Source: Bacteroidota bacterium
Lineage (GTDB): Bacteria > Bacteroidota > Bacteroidia > Chitinophagales > Chitinophagaceae
Direction: 5' to 3'
DNA: 40,332 nt
NCBI GenBank assembly: GCA_005884665.1
Contig: VBAT01000049.1
Coordinates: 41,313 to 81,644, forward strand
Positions 1-8,255 of the stretch are shown here, piece by piece. The notes below the pieces were generated by a model. The model was given only the letters and a program-made list of their open reading frames with translations, was not told where the DNA came from and did not search any database. Each line of letters starts with the position of its first letter. Positions within the stretch are counted from its first letter, which is position 1. Both the position numbers and the translations under genes were made by a program.

Positions 1-1303
1 GGATCTTTTTTGTTTCACCTGCTTTAAAAGCCCGCGAATAAAATGCATCTTCTTTTCTTTGACCATTGCCATCCAAAGCAAACACCTTTATCACGAGATA
101 TCCCGCATCGTTTGTCCTGATTTCAAAATATTCATTCTTTTTGCTTCCGATGATCTCGACGTTTCTTGCGAGGAACTGATAATACTGGGTTGCATATTTC
201 ACAAGATGAGAACGGCGGGATTTTAACTTGTCTGTTAACTCCTTTCCTGAAACAGCTACTATTTCGGGTGGCAACTGTGCAATAGATTGCTCAATTGCTT
301 CATCGGTCAACGAATGCTGAAGATCCTTTGCAGCCCTGTTCCAATCTTCCAGCGACAGCCCGTTGGTAAAAAATGGGTCTATATTCCTTTCTTCATAATT
401 GAGACGTGAAATGTCCTTGTTGTCATAGTCGAAATTCAGCATGTACCCATTTCCAATAGCAGACAGCATCTTGTCGATCAGGAAACCATTATGAGTATAA
501 AAAACCTGGTCGCGGTCTCGCGGCACAGGTTTATAGATCGATTCTCCACTGATTTTTACCTTTCCCCATTTCCACTGGTCTTCGTGCCTGTCCCAGTCAG
601 CCAGCAGCATATCGAATAATCTCGCTTTCGCAAACGCATACTGGTCGGCGCGGTTATCGTTATCCTCTTTTAATTTTTCAACAACTTCATCTGTACTGAA
701 AAAATCATTGAAATTGCCCAGGTTGTCAGCTTCGCTCCAATCACAACTCAACCGTTGTTCAATCATATAAAGATCATCGCCATATTTTTCATTCAATGAG
801 TCGAGTGCCGGTTGCTTTGGCAAATAAACGAGGCGCGGCTCTGTGTGATAAATGCCCGCGTGTTGTTCCATTACCGGTAATGCGAAAGCTCCGTAAGGGT
901 GCGACATCGAAACGCCATCCTGGATCAGGTGCGCGACAAACGTGCCCTTATATGGTTTTGGCACGACATCATTCCTGGATTTGTTGATGGATCGCAATGC
1001 ATATTCTTTTCCATTGGCGGATTTCAGTTTTAACCCTTTTGTTTCATTACCGCCGTTTGTTTCGGATGGTTTCAGTCCTCCATCTATTTTATCGAGCCAT
1101 AAGTAGGGAACTTGCACAGGGGTTGACCATTCAACCCGGCGGTTGCGGCCCCAAAGCTTTTGAAAAGATCGCGGCTTTTTATATTCCGGACCTGCAGTCA
1201 CCAGTTTTAAAGATGCGTTTCCGGTGGTTTTATCCTGGGCGAAACAGTGGCTGGTTAAAACCGTGAATGATAAGACTAAGCATGAACAGGTTAGGCGCTT
1301 CAT
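1..1303 (-). CDS. Exported protein with kinase-like motifs, C-terminus beyond window
   Basis: An uninterrupted minus-strand frame runs from an ATG at 1303 to the left edge (434 codons seen, no stop). Residues 1-22 are a signal peptide ending in FAQ. Residues about 66-110 contain WLDKIDGGLKPSE, then GLKLKSANGKEYALRSI, which resembles the glycine-rich and ATP-lysine strands of protein kinase-like folds. Residues 232-244 read MLLADWDRHEDQW, like the catalytic loop of HipA, CotH and Fam20-type kinases. Residues 261-268 read PRDRDQVF, a possible metal-binding Asp segment. I recall similar Bacteroidota proteins annotated only as hypothetical or linked to metallophosphatases, but cannot confirm this here. 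The order of motifs is what I see; kinase activity is inference. The two plus-strand frames over the same bases are antisense shadows. Confidence 0.8.
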   Translation of the reverse strand, partial: MKRLTCSCLVLSFTVLTSHCFAQDKTTGNASLKLVTAGPEYKKPRSFQKLWGRNRRVEWSTPVQVPYLWLDKIDGGLKPSETNGGNETKGLKLKSANGKEYALRSINKSRNDVVPKPYKGTFVAHLIQDGVSMSHPYGAFALPVMEQHAGIYHTEPRLVYLPKQPALDSLNEKYGDDLYMIEQRLSCDWSEADNLGNFNDFFSTDEVVEKLKEDNDNRADQYAFAKARLFDMLLADWDRHEDQWKWGKVKISGESIYKPVPRDRDQVFYTHNGFLIDKMLSAIGNGYMLNFDYDNKDISRLNYEERNIDPFFTNGLSLEDWNRAAKDLQHSLTDEAIEQSIAQLPPEIVAVSGKELTDKLKSRRSHLVKYATQYYQFLARNVEIIGSKKNEYFEIRTNDAGYLVIKVFALDGNGQRKEDAFYSRAFKAGETKKI

Positions 1304-1469
1304 TTATACAGGGAAGTTTGCAAAGTGAGTGCCAAGGCGGAGGTTCCATTTTCCTAAGGTTTTTCTGTCTATTGGCCATCTAAAACGCATTTTAAATGGC
1401 GCAGTGGGTAAAAACTTTCTCATCCCACATTAAAACGGGTTATTTACCTTACATCCCTTAAGTAATAAC

Positions 1470-2507
1470 ATGAACCGGTTAATCGTTTTGGCCCTGTATT
1501 TAACAGTCAATTTTAGTGCCTGTCGTTCACAACCGCCTGCCATATCATCGACAACTCCCAGGGAAGCAGCCGTTAATTTCTTAGGCAGTCTTTCAGCCAA
1601 TCAAAAAAAACAGGCTCAGTTCCTCTTCAGCGACGATGAACGATATAACTGGCATTTCATTCCTAAAAGCCGTAAAGGCATTCCTCTAAAAGATCTGAAT
1701 GCGGCTCAACGCAATACCGCTTTTTCCTTGTTGCGTATGACAATGAGCGATACGGGTTATCGCAAAGCAACCGCGATCATTGAATTGGAAGATATTTTAC
1801 GTGAATCAGAAAATCGCCCTGTCGGCGACGAATACCGTGATAAAGGCAAGTATTATTTTTCAATCTTTGGTGATCCCGCTGTTGATTCGATCTGGGGATG
1901 GAGACTGGAAGGGCATCATGTCTCGCTAAACTTCAGTTCTGAAAATAACAGGCTCATTTCAGGTACACCAGGTTTTTTAGGTACCAACCCGGCTATTGTT
2001 TTATCAGGTCCTGAAAAAGGAAGACAGATCCTGCAGGATGAAACGGTGCTTGGTCTTTCATTGATCCAATCCCTGGACGAACAACAAAAGAAGAAAGCCA
2101 TAATCAGTAGTGAGGCGCCAGGAGATATTATTACGAGTAATTCACGCAAGGCGATGATCAATGATCCGAAGGGGATCCTTTACGGGGAATTGAACAGTAC
2201 ACAACAACGGTTGTTCATGCAACTGCTAAGTATCTATATTCATCGCTACACTAATTTGCTGGCAAAAATTATGATGAATGAGATTGAAACTGCGGGATTG
2301 AACAATCTTCGTTTTGCCTGGGCAGGTGACCAGCAAACGGGCGTTGGCCATCCGAATTATTACCGCATCCAGGGACCCACACTGATTATCGAATATGATA
2401 ACACCCAGAATAACGCAAATCATGTTCATACCGTCCTACGTGATCTGAAAAATGATTTTGGCGGTGATGAGTTACTGGAGCATTATAATAACTCAAGGCA
2501 TCAATAG
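1470..2507 (+). CDS. DUF3500 family lipoprotein
   Basis: A 345-residue protein with a short lipoprotein signal (hydrophobic stretch, then FSAC, Cys at residue 18), so it is probably anchored in the outer membrane or periplasm. The mature part begins with REAAVNFLGSLSANQKKQ and contains GWRLEGHHVSLNF (about 142-154) and, near the C-terminus, the run FAWAGDQQTGVGHPNYYRIQGP and EYDNTQNNANHVHTVLRDLKNDFGGDELLEHY. These His- and Asn-rich motifs are typical of DUF3500, a family of unknown function common in Bacteroidota and planctomycetes. The HH, HPxYY and NHxH residues would suit a metal or ligand site, but that is inference. It converges on the next gene with a 3-bp gap between stops. Confidence 0.88.
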   Translation: MNRLIVLALYLTVNFSACRSQPPAISSTTPREAAVNFLGSLSANQKKQAQFLFSDDERYNWHFIPKSRKGIPLKDLNAAQRNTAFSLLRMTMSDTGYRKATAIIELEDILRESENRPVGDEYRDKGKYYFSIFGDPAVDSIWGWRLEGHHVSLNFSSENNRLISGTPGFLGTNPAIVLSGPEKGRQILQDETVLGLSLIQSLDEQQKKKAIISSEAPGDIITSNSRKAMINDPKGILYGELNSTQQRLFMQLLSIYIHRYTNLLAKIMMNEIETAGLNNLRFAWAGDQQTGVGHPNYYRIQGPTLIIEYDNTQNNANHVHTVLRDLKNDFGGDELLEHYNNSRHQ

Positions 2508-2510
2508 GAT

Positions 2511-3743
2511 TTATAGTTTGATCTGGTCTACACCTACCCCGAACAGTTTCATTGCAATCTTATCCAGATCTTCTTTGTTCCCTTTCAAATGTATGGTCCG
2601 ATGCATGTGATAAAGTGTTTTCCCCGGAGCCAGCGCCGCTGCAGGGGATGAACTTTCCACCTCGTAAAATTTTCCCATTTGCTTGCCGTCAATAGGTCCA
2701 TCGTTATAAGAATTAACCGCATCTCCCCTGAATGGATTGTCCTGTATCTTCCATAGCGAGTTGACATAATCAACTACGCCTTCATGCAGGCTGAATTGAG
2801 CTACGGTTAACACATTGTTGGTAGCATCATAACTTCCCGCCAACGGCAGTGCCCTTTTGGGCGAGATACCGATCTTGCTTCGATGACTGGCATCGGCCTT
2901 AAACAAGATCAGGCCATTATTTATCTTCAACCTGTCGGCAGGCACTTTTCCGAAATAATCATCAGTGACTATCGGTCCGAGCCTGGCTGTATCACCGTCT
3001 TTCACATAGGGTACAGCGACAGTTGTTTTTTCTGAAGCGTTCATCATGCTCAATATCCATATTGAAAGCATGCCCGTTTTTTTATCCCATGTTGTCGCTC
3101 CTGTATTAGTAATGAAATTACCTGATTCGAAAGCTACTACCTGCACGGCCGGGGGAACTGAAATTCCAAGTGCACTGTCGATCGCCTGCCGGTTCAGTAA
3201 ATGAATGTCGCGCTGTACCCGGACATCAAACCTGTTGCCCGAATAATTTTCAAGATGTATTTCTTTTTCAAACTTCGCTTCCCTGTCGTCAGCAGATACC
3301 AGATTAAAGGGTTCCGAATCTATTTCTTTTGGGACAAACCAGTTGTCGAACTTAAACTCCACTCCTTTTTTGAAATAGATGGAAAATTGTCCACCCTCCG
3401 GGCCCAACCAGAATCGTTCTTCGCCGCCGAATGCGTTGATATGTTCAGCAGGTTTACCAGAAGCAATCAGTTCATGATTGATCCAGCCGAAACTCAAGCC
3501 CTTCTCCCCTTCCGTGGTACTGGTCATCACTCTTCCCTGGTAAGCCGGTGCAATGATCACCTGTGCTCCACCACTGTCGCCCAGTACAACCAGGTCCTTG
3601 TGATATTGCCGGAGAAATTGAAGATCGTCTCCAAAACTTCTTTTCACAGAGAAATCCCCAGCATCTTTTTTTGCTTCCACAGTATCAGAATTATTGCATG
3701 AAATAATGGTACAGGTAAGGAGAATAAATAAAATCCGGCTCAT
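2511..3743 (-). CDS. DUF6786-like lipoprotein
   Basis: A 410-residue protein counted from ATG 3743. The frame opens further upstream, but this start places a lipoprotein signal (MSRILFILLTCTIISC) at the N-terminus with Cys at residue 16. Conserved-looking motifs include GRVMTSTTEGEKGLSFGWIN, the block GGEERFWLGPEGGQFSIYF about 100 residues in, and HMHRTIHLKG near the end. The FWLGPEGGQ block is what I associate with DUF6786, a Bacteroidota family of beta-rich proteins somewhat like aldose-epimerase folds. No catalytic role is known to me. It is divergent from the DHFR-like gene, with 71 bp between starts, so the two probably share a promoter region. Confidence 0.8.
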   Translation of the reverse strand: MSRILFILLTCTIISCNNSDTVEAKKDAGDFSVKRSFGDDLQFLRQYHKDLVVLGDSGGAQVIIAPAYQGRVMTSTTEGEKGLSFGWINHELIASGKPAEHINAFGGEERFWLGPEGGQFSIYFKKGVEFKFDNWFVPKEIDSEPFNLVSADDREAKFEKEIHLENYSGNRFDVRVQRDIHLLNRQAIDSALGISVPPAVQVVAFESGNFITNTGATTWDKKTGMLSIWILSMMNASEKTTVAVPYVKDGDTARLGPIVTDDYFGKVPADRLKINNGLILFKADASHRSKIGISPKRALPLAGSYDATNNVLTVAQFSLHEGVVDYVNSLWKIQDNPFRGDAVNSYNDGPIDGKQMGKFYEVESSSPAAALAPGKTLYHMHRTIHLKGNKEDLDKIAMKLFGVGVDQIKL

Positions 3744-3787
3744 ATGGAATTGTTGACGTATTGATCTAAAGATAAACCGGATTATCA

Positions 3788-3795
3788 TAACTTTA
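3788..3795 (+). promoter_or_regulatory. Possible -7 promoter element
   Basis: TAACTTTA matches the Bacteroidota -7 consensus TAnnTTTG at seven of eight positions. It lies 19 bases before the ATG of the DHFR-like gene in the divergent intergenic space. No clear -33 element was seen. Confidence 0.35.
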
Positions 3796-3814
3796 GTTAA
3801 AACGCGTTGGCCGT

Positions 3815-4342
3815 ATGCGAAAAATAATTCTCGGTCTGGCGGTGAGCCTCGATGGGTATATCGAAGGACCCAATGGTGAGATCGACTGGTGCTTTACCGA
3901 CCAGGACTATGGTCTGAGTGATTTCTTCAAACGCATCGACACTGTATTCATGGGACGAAAATCGTATGAACTTGTCCTTACCATGGGTGAAGCGGCGACC
4001 GCCGGTTTTCCAAAAATGAATGAATATGTTTTCTCCAAAACACTTACTGGGGCAAAAGGTGATATCATTATCGTCAGTGGTGATTTGAAAAGAGAGGTCG
4101 AAAAGATCAGGAATAAAAAAGGTAAAGATATCTGGCTATTTGGTGGGGCAAGTTTGATCTCTTCTTTTGCCAATGCGAATTTGATCGATGAGTACTGGCT
4201 ATCTGTTCACCCGGTGATCCTGGGTGGCGGAAAACCATTATTTGAAAATGTAAAGAACAGGATTGCTTTAAAGCTGGTTGATTCCAAAACGTATTCCAGC
4301 GGCTTGATTTCGCTTACCTATTGTCGTAAGGAATCAGGCTAA
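3815..4342 (+). CDS. Dihydrofolate reductase family protein (RibD C-terminal type)
   Basis: A 175-residue cytoplasmic protein. It starts KIILGLAVSLDGYIEGPNGEIDW, the N-terminal strand and substrate loop of the RibD-C/YwjB/YyaP group. It continues with DTVFMGRKSYEL (NADPH-binding turn), KDIWLFGGASLISSF (second nucleotide motif, G-G-A-S) and a C-terminal LIDEYWLSVHPVILGGGKPLF, which is diagnostic for the group. Members use the DHFR fold, but their substrates are mostly unknown and they are not the folate-pathway FolA. The length is normal for the family. The gene stands alone on the plus strand. I am confident of the family and not of the substrate. Confidence 0.9.
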   Translation: MRKIILGLAVSLDGYIEGPNGEIDWCFTDQDYGLSDFFKRIDTVFMGRKSYELVLTMGEAATAGFPKMNEYVFSKTLTGAKGDIIIVSGDLKREVEKIRNKKGKDIWLFGGASLISSFANANLIDEYWLSVHPVILGGGKPLFENVKNRIALKLVDSKTYSSGLISLTYCRKESG

Positions 4343-4357
4343 ATAGATCGAACCTTG

Positions 4358-4771
4358 TCATTCCAGTCTCACCATAGTCCCAACAAGCCCTCTGCCTCCC
4401 TGTTCATGGCATGCGCAACCATAATCATAACTGTCATTACTGTTTACCCGGGTGATCGTGATGCTGTATACATGCCTGTTCCATTTTCTTTTTGCCTTGC
4501 TGTTTGACCATACTTGAGTAAGCCGGTATTCACATTCAGCGGTCCATCTGATCTTAAACTTTGTAAGTATCTTATCCGTTTTGTCATACTCCTTCTGCCT
4601 GTTTCCCCTCCTTGTGACTTCAATGATATGACCGGCACTGTCGCGGTAAGCGAACCTGCCTGTTTTGAAGTCACCGCAACCAACATTGCCTGTTTGAGCG
4701 GAACAGGTTATTCCGAGCGAAGCGAAGGAAACTACAAACGCTAATAAAGAGAGAAAAAATATCTTTTTCAT
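4358..4771 (-). CDS. Small exported protein of unknown function
   Basis: A 137-residue protein with a signal peptide (about 1-25, ending in CSA). The mature part has the pattern CGDFKTGRF-Y...R.....Q.E/KEYDK...K.KIRW.A.CEYRL, which I recognise as a Bacteroidota family of about 140 residues, often mislabelled DNA topoisomerase IV in databases. The second half is basic and ends with a CAC pair in DYGCACHEQGGRG. Its ATG overlaps the hutI stop by four bases (ATGA), so it is translationally coupled to hutI and probably co-transcribed. No link between its function and histidine breakdown is evident. It diverges from the usual family C-terminus, so the family assignment is moderate. Confidence 0.75.
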   Translation of the reverse strand: MKKIFFLSLLAFVVSFASLGITCSAQTGNVGCGDFKTGRFAYRDSAGHIIEVTRRGNRQKEYDKTDKILTKFKIRWTAECEYRLTQVWSNSKAKRKWNRHVYSITITRVNSNDSYDYGCACHEQGGRGLVGTMVRLE

Positions 4772-6009
4772 ATGAAGCTCCCTTGTATCATTACTTTATC
4801 GACCAGGTTGGACCCAAATGCGTAGGGCAAATAGGCCAATGAAGGGATTGGTTTTGTAAAAATCAGGTTTGCTTTCTTGCCGACGGTGATACTTCCCACC
4901 TCTCTCTCCACTCCCATGGCATAAGCGCCATTAATGGTGGCCGCATTGATGGCTTCTTCAGGAGACATCTTCATTTGGATACAGCTCATGGCGATCACAA
5001 GGTTCATATTGCCTGATGGCGAAGACCCGGGATTATAATCGCTGGCCAGCGCAACCGCGCATCCCGCGTCGATTAGTTTCCTCGCGGGCTGGAAAGGCAT
5101 GCGTAAAAAGAATGCCGCGGTTGGAAGAAGCGTTCCTATTGTATCTGAGTCTGCCAGCATATTGATGGTCTCTTCATTCATTGTCTCCAGGTGATCCACC
5201 GAAACCGCACCGAGCTTCACTCCCAACTGCACACCACCAGATAAACTAAGCTGGTTGGCATGTATCTTTGGTTTCAGACCGTAGCGAATACCCGCTTTAC
5301 AGATAGTTTCTGTTTCCTCCGGTGAAAAGAAACCATTTTCACAAAAAACATCAATGTAATCGGCCAGCTTTTCATGGGCAATTACGGGAAGCATTTGCTC
5401 AATGATAAGATCAATATATCCCTGGTGATTGTCTTTATATTCCAAAGGATAAGCGTGAGCACCCAGGAATGTTGCTTTGATGGACACGTGTGATTTTTCT
5501 TTTAGCTTTTTGATCACCCGCAACATTTTCAATTCACCTTCCACGCTGAGACCATAACCGCTTTTTATTTCAACGGCACCCGTGCCCAGTTTACTTATTT
5601 CATCCAGGCGATCACAGGCAAGATGGAACAATTCGTATTCGGAAATCTCGTTCAATTTTTTTGCAGAATTGAGAATGCCACCGCCCTTTGCCGCGATCTC
5701 CGCGTAGCTCGCTCCTTTTATTTTATCAATGAATTCCGTTTCCCTGCTACCCGGAAACACGAGATGGGTATGTGAATCGCACCAAGTGGGTAAAACGATC
5801 TGTCCTTTTGCATCAACCTGGCGGCTGAAATCTGAATTCCGGTATACAAAATCATACATTCTTCCGTAAGCGGCGATTGATTCATCCTGTAGTATCAGGA
5901 AAGCATCGTCGATCGTAGAAAGCTTGGCCATTTGCTTTCCTTTCAGCAGGAAATTATCATCCCTGACCCCGGCAAGCAGCTTGATATTTTTAATAAGTGT
6001 AGATGCCAT
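4768..6009 (-). CDS. hutI: Imidazolonepropionase
   Basis: This enzyme hydrolyses 4-imidazolone-5-propanoate to N-formimidoyl-L-glutamate, the third step of histidine degradation, in the cytoplasm. I chose ATG 6009 (MASTLIKNIKLL, 413 residues), which fits the family length; the longer frame adds 15 unlikely residues. Amidohydrolase motifs are present: LPTWCDSHTHLVFPGSRE (metal-binding HxH at about 80-82), EIKSGYGLS (substrate binding), KPKIHANQLS (metal His), VDHLETM, and SDYNPGSSPSGNM (catalytic Asp and substrate loop). No hutH, hutU or formimidoylglutamate hydrolase lies nearby, so the pathway genes are scattered. It overlaps the following small exported gene by four bases. Confidence 0.96.
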   Translation of the reverse strand: MASTLIKNIKLLAGVRDDNFLLKGKQMAKLSTIDDAFLILQDESIAAYGRMYDFVYRNSDFSRQVDAKGQIVLPTWCDSHTHLVFPGSRETEFIDKIKGASYAEIAAKGGGILNSAKKLNEISEYELFHLACDRLDEISKLGTGAVEIKSGYGLSVEGELKMLRVIKKLKEKSHVSIKATFLGAHAYPLEYKDNHQGYIDLIIEQMLPVIAHEKLADYIDVFCENGFFSPEETETICKAGIRYGLKPKIHANQLSLSGGVQLGVKLGAVSVDHLETMNEETINMLADSDTIGTLLPTAAFFLRMPFQPARKLIDAGCAVALASDYNPGSSPSGNMNLVIAMSCIQMKMSPEEAINAATINGAYAMGVEREVGSITVGKKANLIFTKPIPSLAYLPYAFGSNLVDKVMIQGSFI

Positions 6010-6025
6010 AAAAATCAGAAATATC

Positions 6026-6110
6026 TCACGCCATCCCGTCAAACGGCGGGACAAGGGCGACGTATGGGGCCCTAGTGAAAAGATCGTTGCGTCGCCGCGC
6101 CGTGGCGTGA
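6026..6110. repeat. Inverted-repeat element upstream of hutI
   Basis: TCACGCCA at 6026-6033 is mirrored by TGGCGTGA at 6103-6110. Between them are an 18-bp palindrome (6034-6051) and GC-rich GCGACG/CGTCGC segments that can pair (around 6057-6062 and 6090-6095). The whole can fold into one large hairpin. It separates hutI from the upstream helical hypothetical gene. Confidence 0.55.
6034..6051. repeat. 18-bp palindrome TCCCG-N8-CGGGA, copy 1
   Basis: TCCCGTCAAACGGCGGGA, followed by CAAG. It is one of four 18-bp elements in this window with the same outer TCCCG/CGGGA arms (others at 13877, 13949 and 18456). Confidence 0.6.
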
Positions 6111-6121
6111 AATCAAAAATA

Positions 6122-6610
6122 TCAAAGATTCTCCGTTAATTGACCTACCTCTTTGTAGTAGTCGTGCTGAAGGTCTTCATGCAGCGTTTGTAATACAGTA
6201 CCTATTTTCTTTACCTGCGAATGATAAAGGTTATTGATAACCGGGTTCCTGGTGATCGGTATACCCGAATCTTTTATCTGCCTGCAAAAATAGATTCGCA
6301 GTTCAACTTCGGTAGTTTTAGACCCACTATAACGGCAGTATTTATTGATAAGCCTCGCGATCTTGCGTAAGCTCTTTTTAGCAAAATATAATTGCGAAAG
6401 ATTGATACTGGCAAACAACTCATCTATTTCGGCCTTTATCCCGCGAATATAACCCTGTTCATCATTCGCTTCAAACAGCAGATAAGTAAGCAACTCCTTA
6501 TTTTCTTTCTTGAACCGCGCCAGGCGAAGACAGAGCTCAACCAGTTCGGCAGGCTTGGCGGTGGATAATTCCTGTTTTATTTCGTTGATAGTGGCGGATT
6601 TCATGGGCAT
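6122..6610 (-). CDS. Hypothetical helical cytoplasmic protein
   Basis: A 162-residue protein (or 160 from the Met at residue 3) with no signal peptide or membrane segment. It looks all-helical: heptad-like stretches at about 5-50 (INEIKQELSTAKPAELVELC, then LRLARFKKENKELLTYLLFE) and 75-150 (LRKIARLINKYCRYSG, VELRIYFCRQIK, LQTLHEDLQHDYYKEVGQL). KPAELVELCLRLARFKKENKELL resembles conserved Bacteroidota hypotheticals, but I cannot name a family. It lies upstream of hutI on the same strand with 112 bp of palindromic sequence between, so co-transcription is uncertain. Confidence 0.75.
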   Translation of the reverse strand: MPMKSATINEIKQELSTAKPAELVELCLRLARFKKENKELLTYLLFEANDEQGYIRGIKAEIDELFASINLSQLYFAKKSLRKIARLINKYCRYSGSKTTEVELRIYFCRQIKDSGIPITRNPVINNLYHSQVKKIGTVLQTLHEDLQHDYYKEVGQLTENL

Positions 6611-6654
6611 GAAGATATTATTTTACAGTCAACCTTCCACCAGGAAGCAAATAG

Positions 6655-6771
6655 GACACAGAGAGCCAAGAGTTTTCTTTTTCTCTAAATACAAGCAACA
6701 GTCGAAAATCGACAATCACTACTAAAAGAGGGGGAATGGGCACAGAGAGCTGCGGGGTTTTTCTCTGTGGG
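6655..6771. repeat. CACAGAGAGCC dispersed repeat
   Basis: GACACAGAGAGCCA (6655-6668) and CACAGAGAG...CTCTGTG (6741-6769, an inverted pair with a short GC/T-rich loop) belong to a repeat family also found at 31010-31190. It occupies the divergent space before the metallophosphoesterase gene. Confidence 0.55.
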
Positions 6772-6844
6772 CAACTTGATTCTTCAAACTAAGTTGCACC
6801 CCGAACCCGGTTTGGATCATATTTTGTAAAGCTCTTTCAATCGT

Positions 6845-8122
6845 ATGCCCCATAAACTACGTCACGGTTTATTATTTATTTGCATTGCTGTTTTTTTCGG
6901 TTCCTGTATTCGCCAGCCCGATGAGCCGAAGCAGCCCTCTCCCGCCAACGGAGCCGCTGTCACTTCAGTTAATCCCCTTCTTTGTGCAACAGTCGATGAA
7001 CCGAAAGGAAGAACGTTGCAGGTAAGATTTTTTGGAAGACAAAAAACGGATAGTCACTCAAAAAAATTCACCATCATATTCTTACCCGACACTCAATATT
7101 ATACTGAAGAACCACAGGGCAATCGCGGTGCAAGCATAGATATGTTCAGGGCGCAAACGAAATGGATTGCCGATAACAGGGTCTCCAGAAACATCGTTTA
7201 TGTCGGTCACCTGGGTGACTGTGTTCAAAACGGGGACAGTATCCCCGGTTCAGCTAAAGATATCGAATGGCAGAGAGCCGCCACAGCGATAAAAACCATC
7301 GAGGACCCGGCAGGGACTGGTTTGCCAGAAGGTATACCATTTGGCATCTCCGTGGGTAATCATGATCAGACCCCGAATAGTTCGGCATCGGGTACAACTA
7401 TGCTCTATAACCAGTTCTTTGGCAGCAATCATTTCGGCGGTCGCAGTTATTATGGCGGGCACTACGGATCCAACAATGATAACTTCTACGATCTTTTCAA
7501 TGCCAGTGGCATTGAATTTTTGGTGATCTCGCTCGAATTCGATCAAACGGGATCCTTTTCGTCTCCGGATGGAGCGTTGGACTGGAGTGAAAACCTGGTC
7601 CGGAATAATCCAGGTAGAAAAGTGATCGTGATGACGCACTATGCCATGAATGAAACAACCAGTTTCAGCCCGCAGGGCCAGGCCATTTATGACCGGCTAA
7701 AAGTATATCCCAATTTTTGCCTGATGATTTGTGGTCATCGCCATAGTAGCGATGGAGAAGCGAACCGTACTAACATATACAATGGTAACAGGGTCTATAC
7801 GCTGCTTTCAGATTACCAGGGCAGGCCGGGTGGTGGCGATGGATTGCTACGCATCATGGAGTTTGACCCGGAGTTAAATAAGATTTTGGTAAAAACATAT
7901 TCGCCATATGCAGACCGCTATGAAACTGATCCCGACAGTCAATTCGAACTCTCCTTTAATATGCTTCCGCTGATAGGGCAGGTAAACGGTGTCGGTCCAG
8001 GTATGAAAGCTTGTTTGAGCTGGAATAATCTTGAACCCGCCAATAGCTATGAATGGAATATGGAGGTATACAACCGAGAGAGTGTCACGATTGGACCGAT
8101 TTGGAGTTTCAGGGTACCTTAA
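6845..8122 (+). CDS. Calcineurin-like metallophosphoesterase lipoprotein
   Basis: A 425-residue protein with a lipoprotein signal (FFGSC, Cys 21), so it probably sits on the outer membrane. The metallophosphoesterase core carries the expected metal-binding blocks in order: FLPDTQYY (D82), GHLGDCV (121-127), GNHD (171-174), VMTHYAMN (His 265) and GHRH (297-300). An N-terminal stretch NPLLCATVDEPKGRTLQVRF and a C-terminal LPLIGQVNGV...YEWNMEV...WSFRVP look like the two ends of a fibronectin III-like domain, which is common in secreted phosphatases of this group. The substrate could be a phosphomonoester or phosphodiester and cannot be told from the sequence. The next gene lies 133 bp downstream, across a repeat. 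Confidence 0.9.
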   Translation: MPHKLRHGLLFICIAVFFGSCIRQPDEPKQPSPANGAAVTSVNPLLCATVDEPKGRTLQVRFFGRQKTDSHSKKFTIIFLPDTQYYTEEPQGNRGASIDMFRAQTKWIADNRVSRNIVYVGHLGDCVQNGDSIPGSAKDIEWQRAATAIKTIEDPAGTGLPEGIPFGISVGNHDQTPNSSASGTTMLYNQFFGSNHFGGRSYYGGHYGSNNDNFYDLFNASGIEFLVISLEFDQTGSFSSPDGALDWSENLVRNNPGRKVIVMTHYAMNETTSFSPQGQAIYDRLKVYPNFCLMICGHRHSSDGEANRTNIYNGNRVYTLLSDYQGRPGGGDGLLRIMEFDPELNKILVKTYSPYADRYETDPDSQFELSFNMLPLIGQVNGVGPGMKACLSWNNLEPANSYEWNMEVYNRESVTIGPIWSFRVP

Positions 8123-8255
8123 CTTACGGATGCCGGATGTCGTGATCGCAAGGACCGAAGCGACGAAGCAAGTGGATGCTGGATACGAGATGACGGATGT
8201 TCGTGCAAGATTTAGACAAGTTCTTCGTTATACATCTATTCCACCTGTTTTATAC
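8123..8255. repeat. GGATGCTGGAT-type dispersed repeat between two genes
   Basis: CGGATGCCGGATGTCG, AGTGGATGCTGGATACG and ACGGATG motifs repeat across this spacer. The same GATGC(T/C)GGAT words recur at 10330-10420 and 25015-25150. An open frame continues upstream from the CAP gene through this spacer into the previous gene, but it is a by-product of the repeat. Confidence 0.5.

Noticed and set aside
796..1266. Two plus-strand open frames at 796-987 and 997-1266
   Set aside because: They lie antisense to a long unbroken minus-strand frame with a signal peptide and recognisable motifs; their translations show no family signal.
8031..8255. N-terminal extension of the CAP protein
   Set aside because: It overlaps the end of the metallophosphoesterase gene and a dispersed repeat; the signal peptide begins at ATG 8256.
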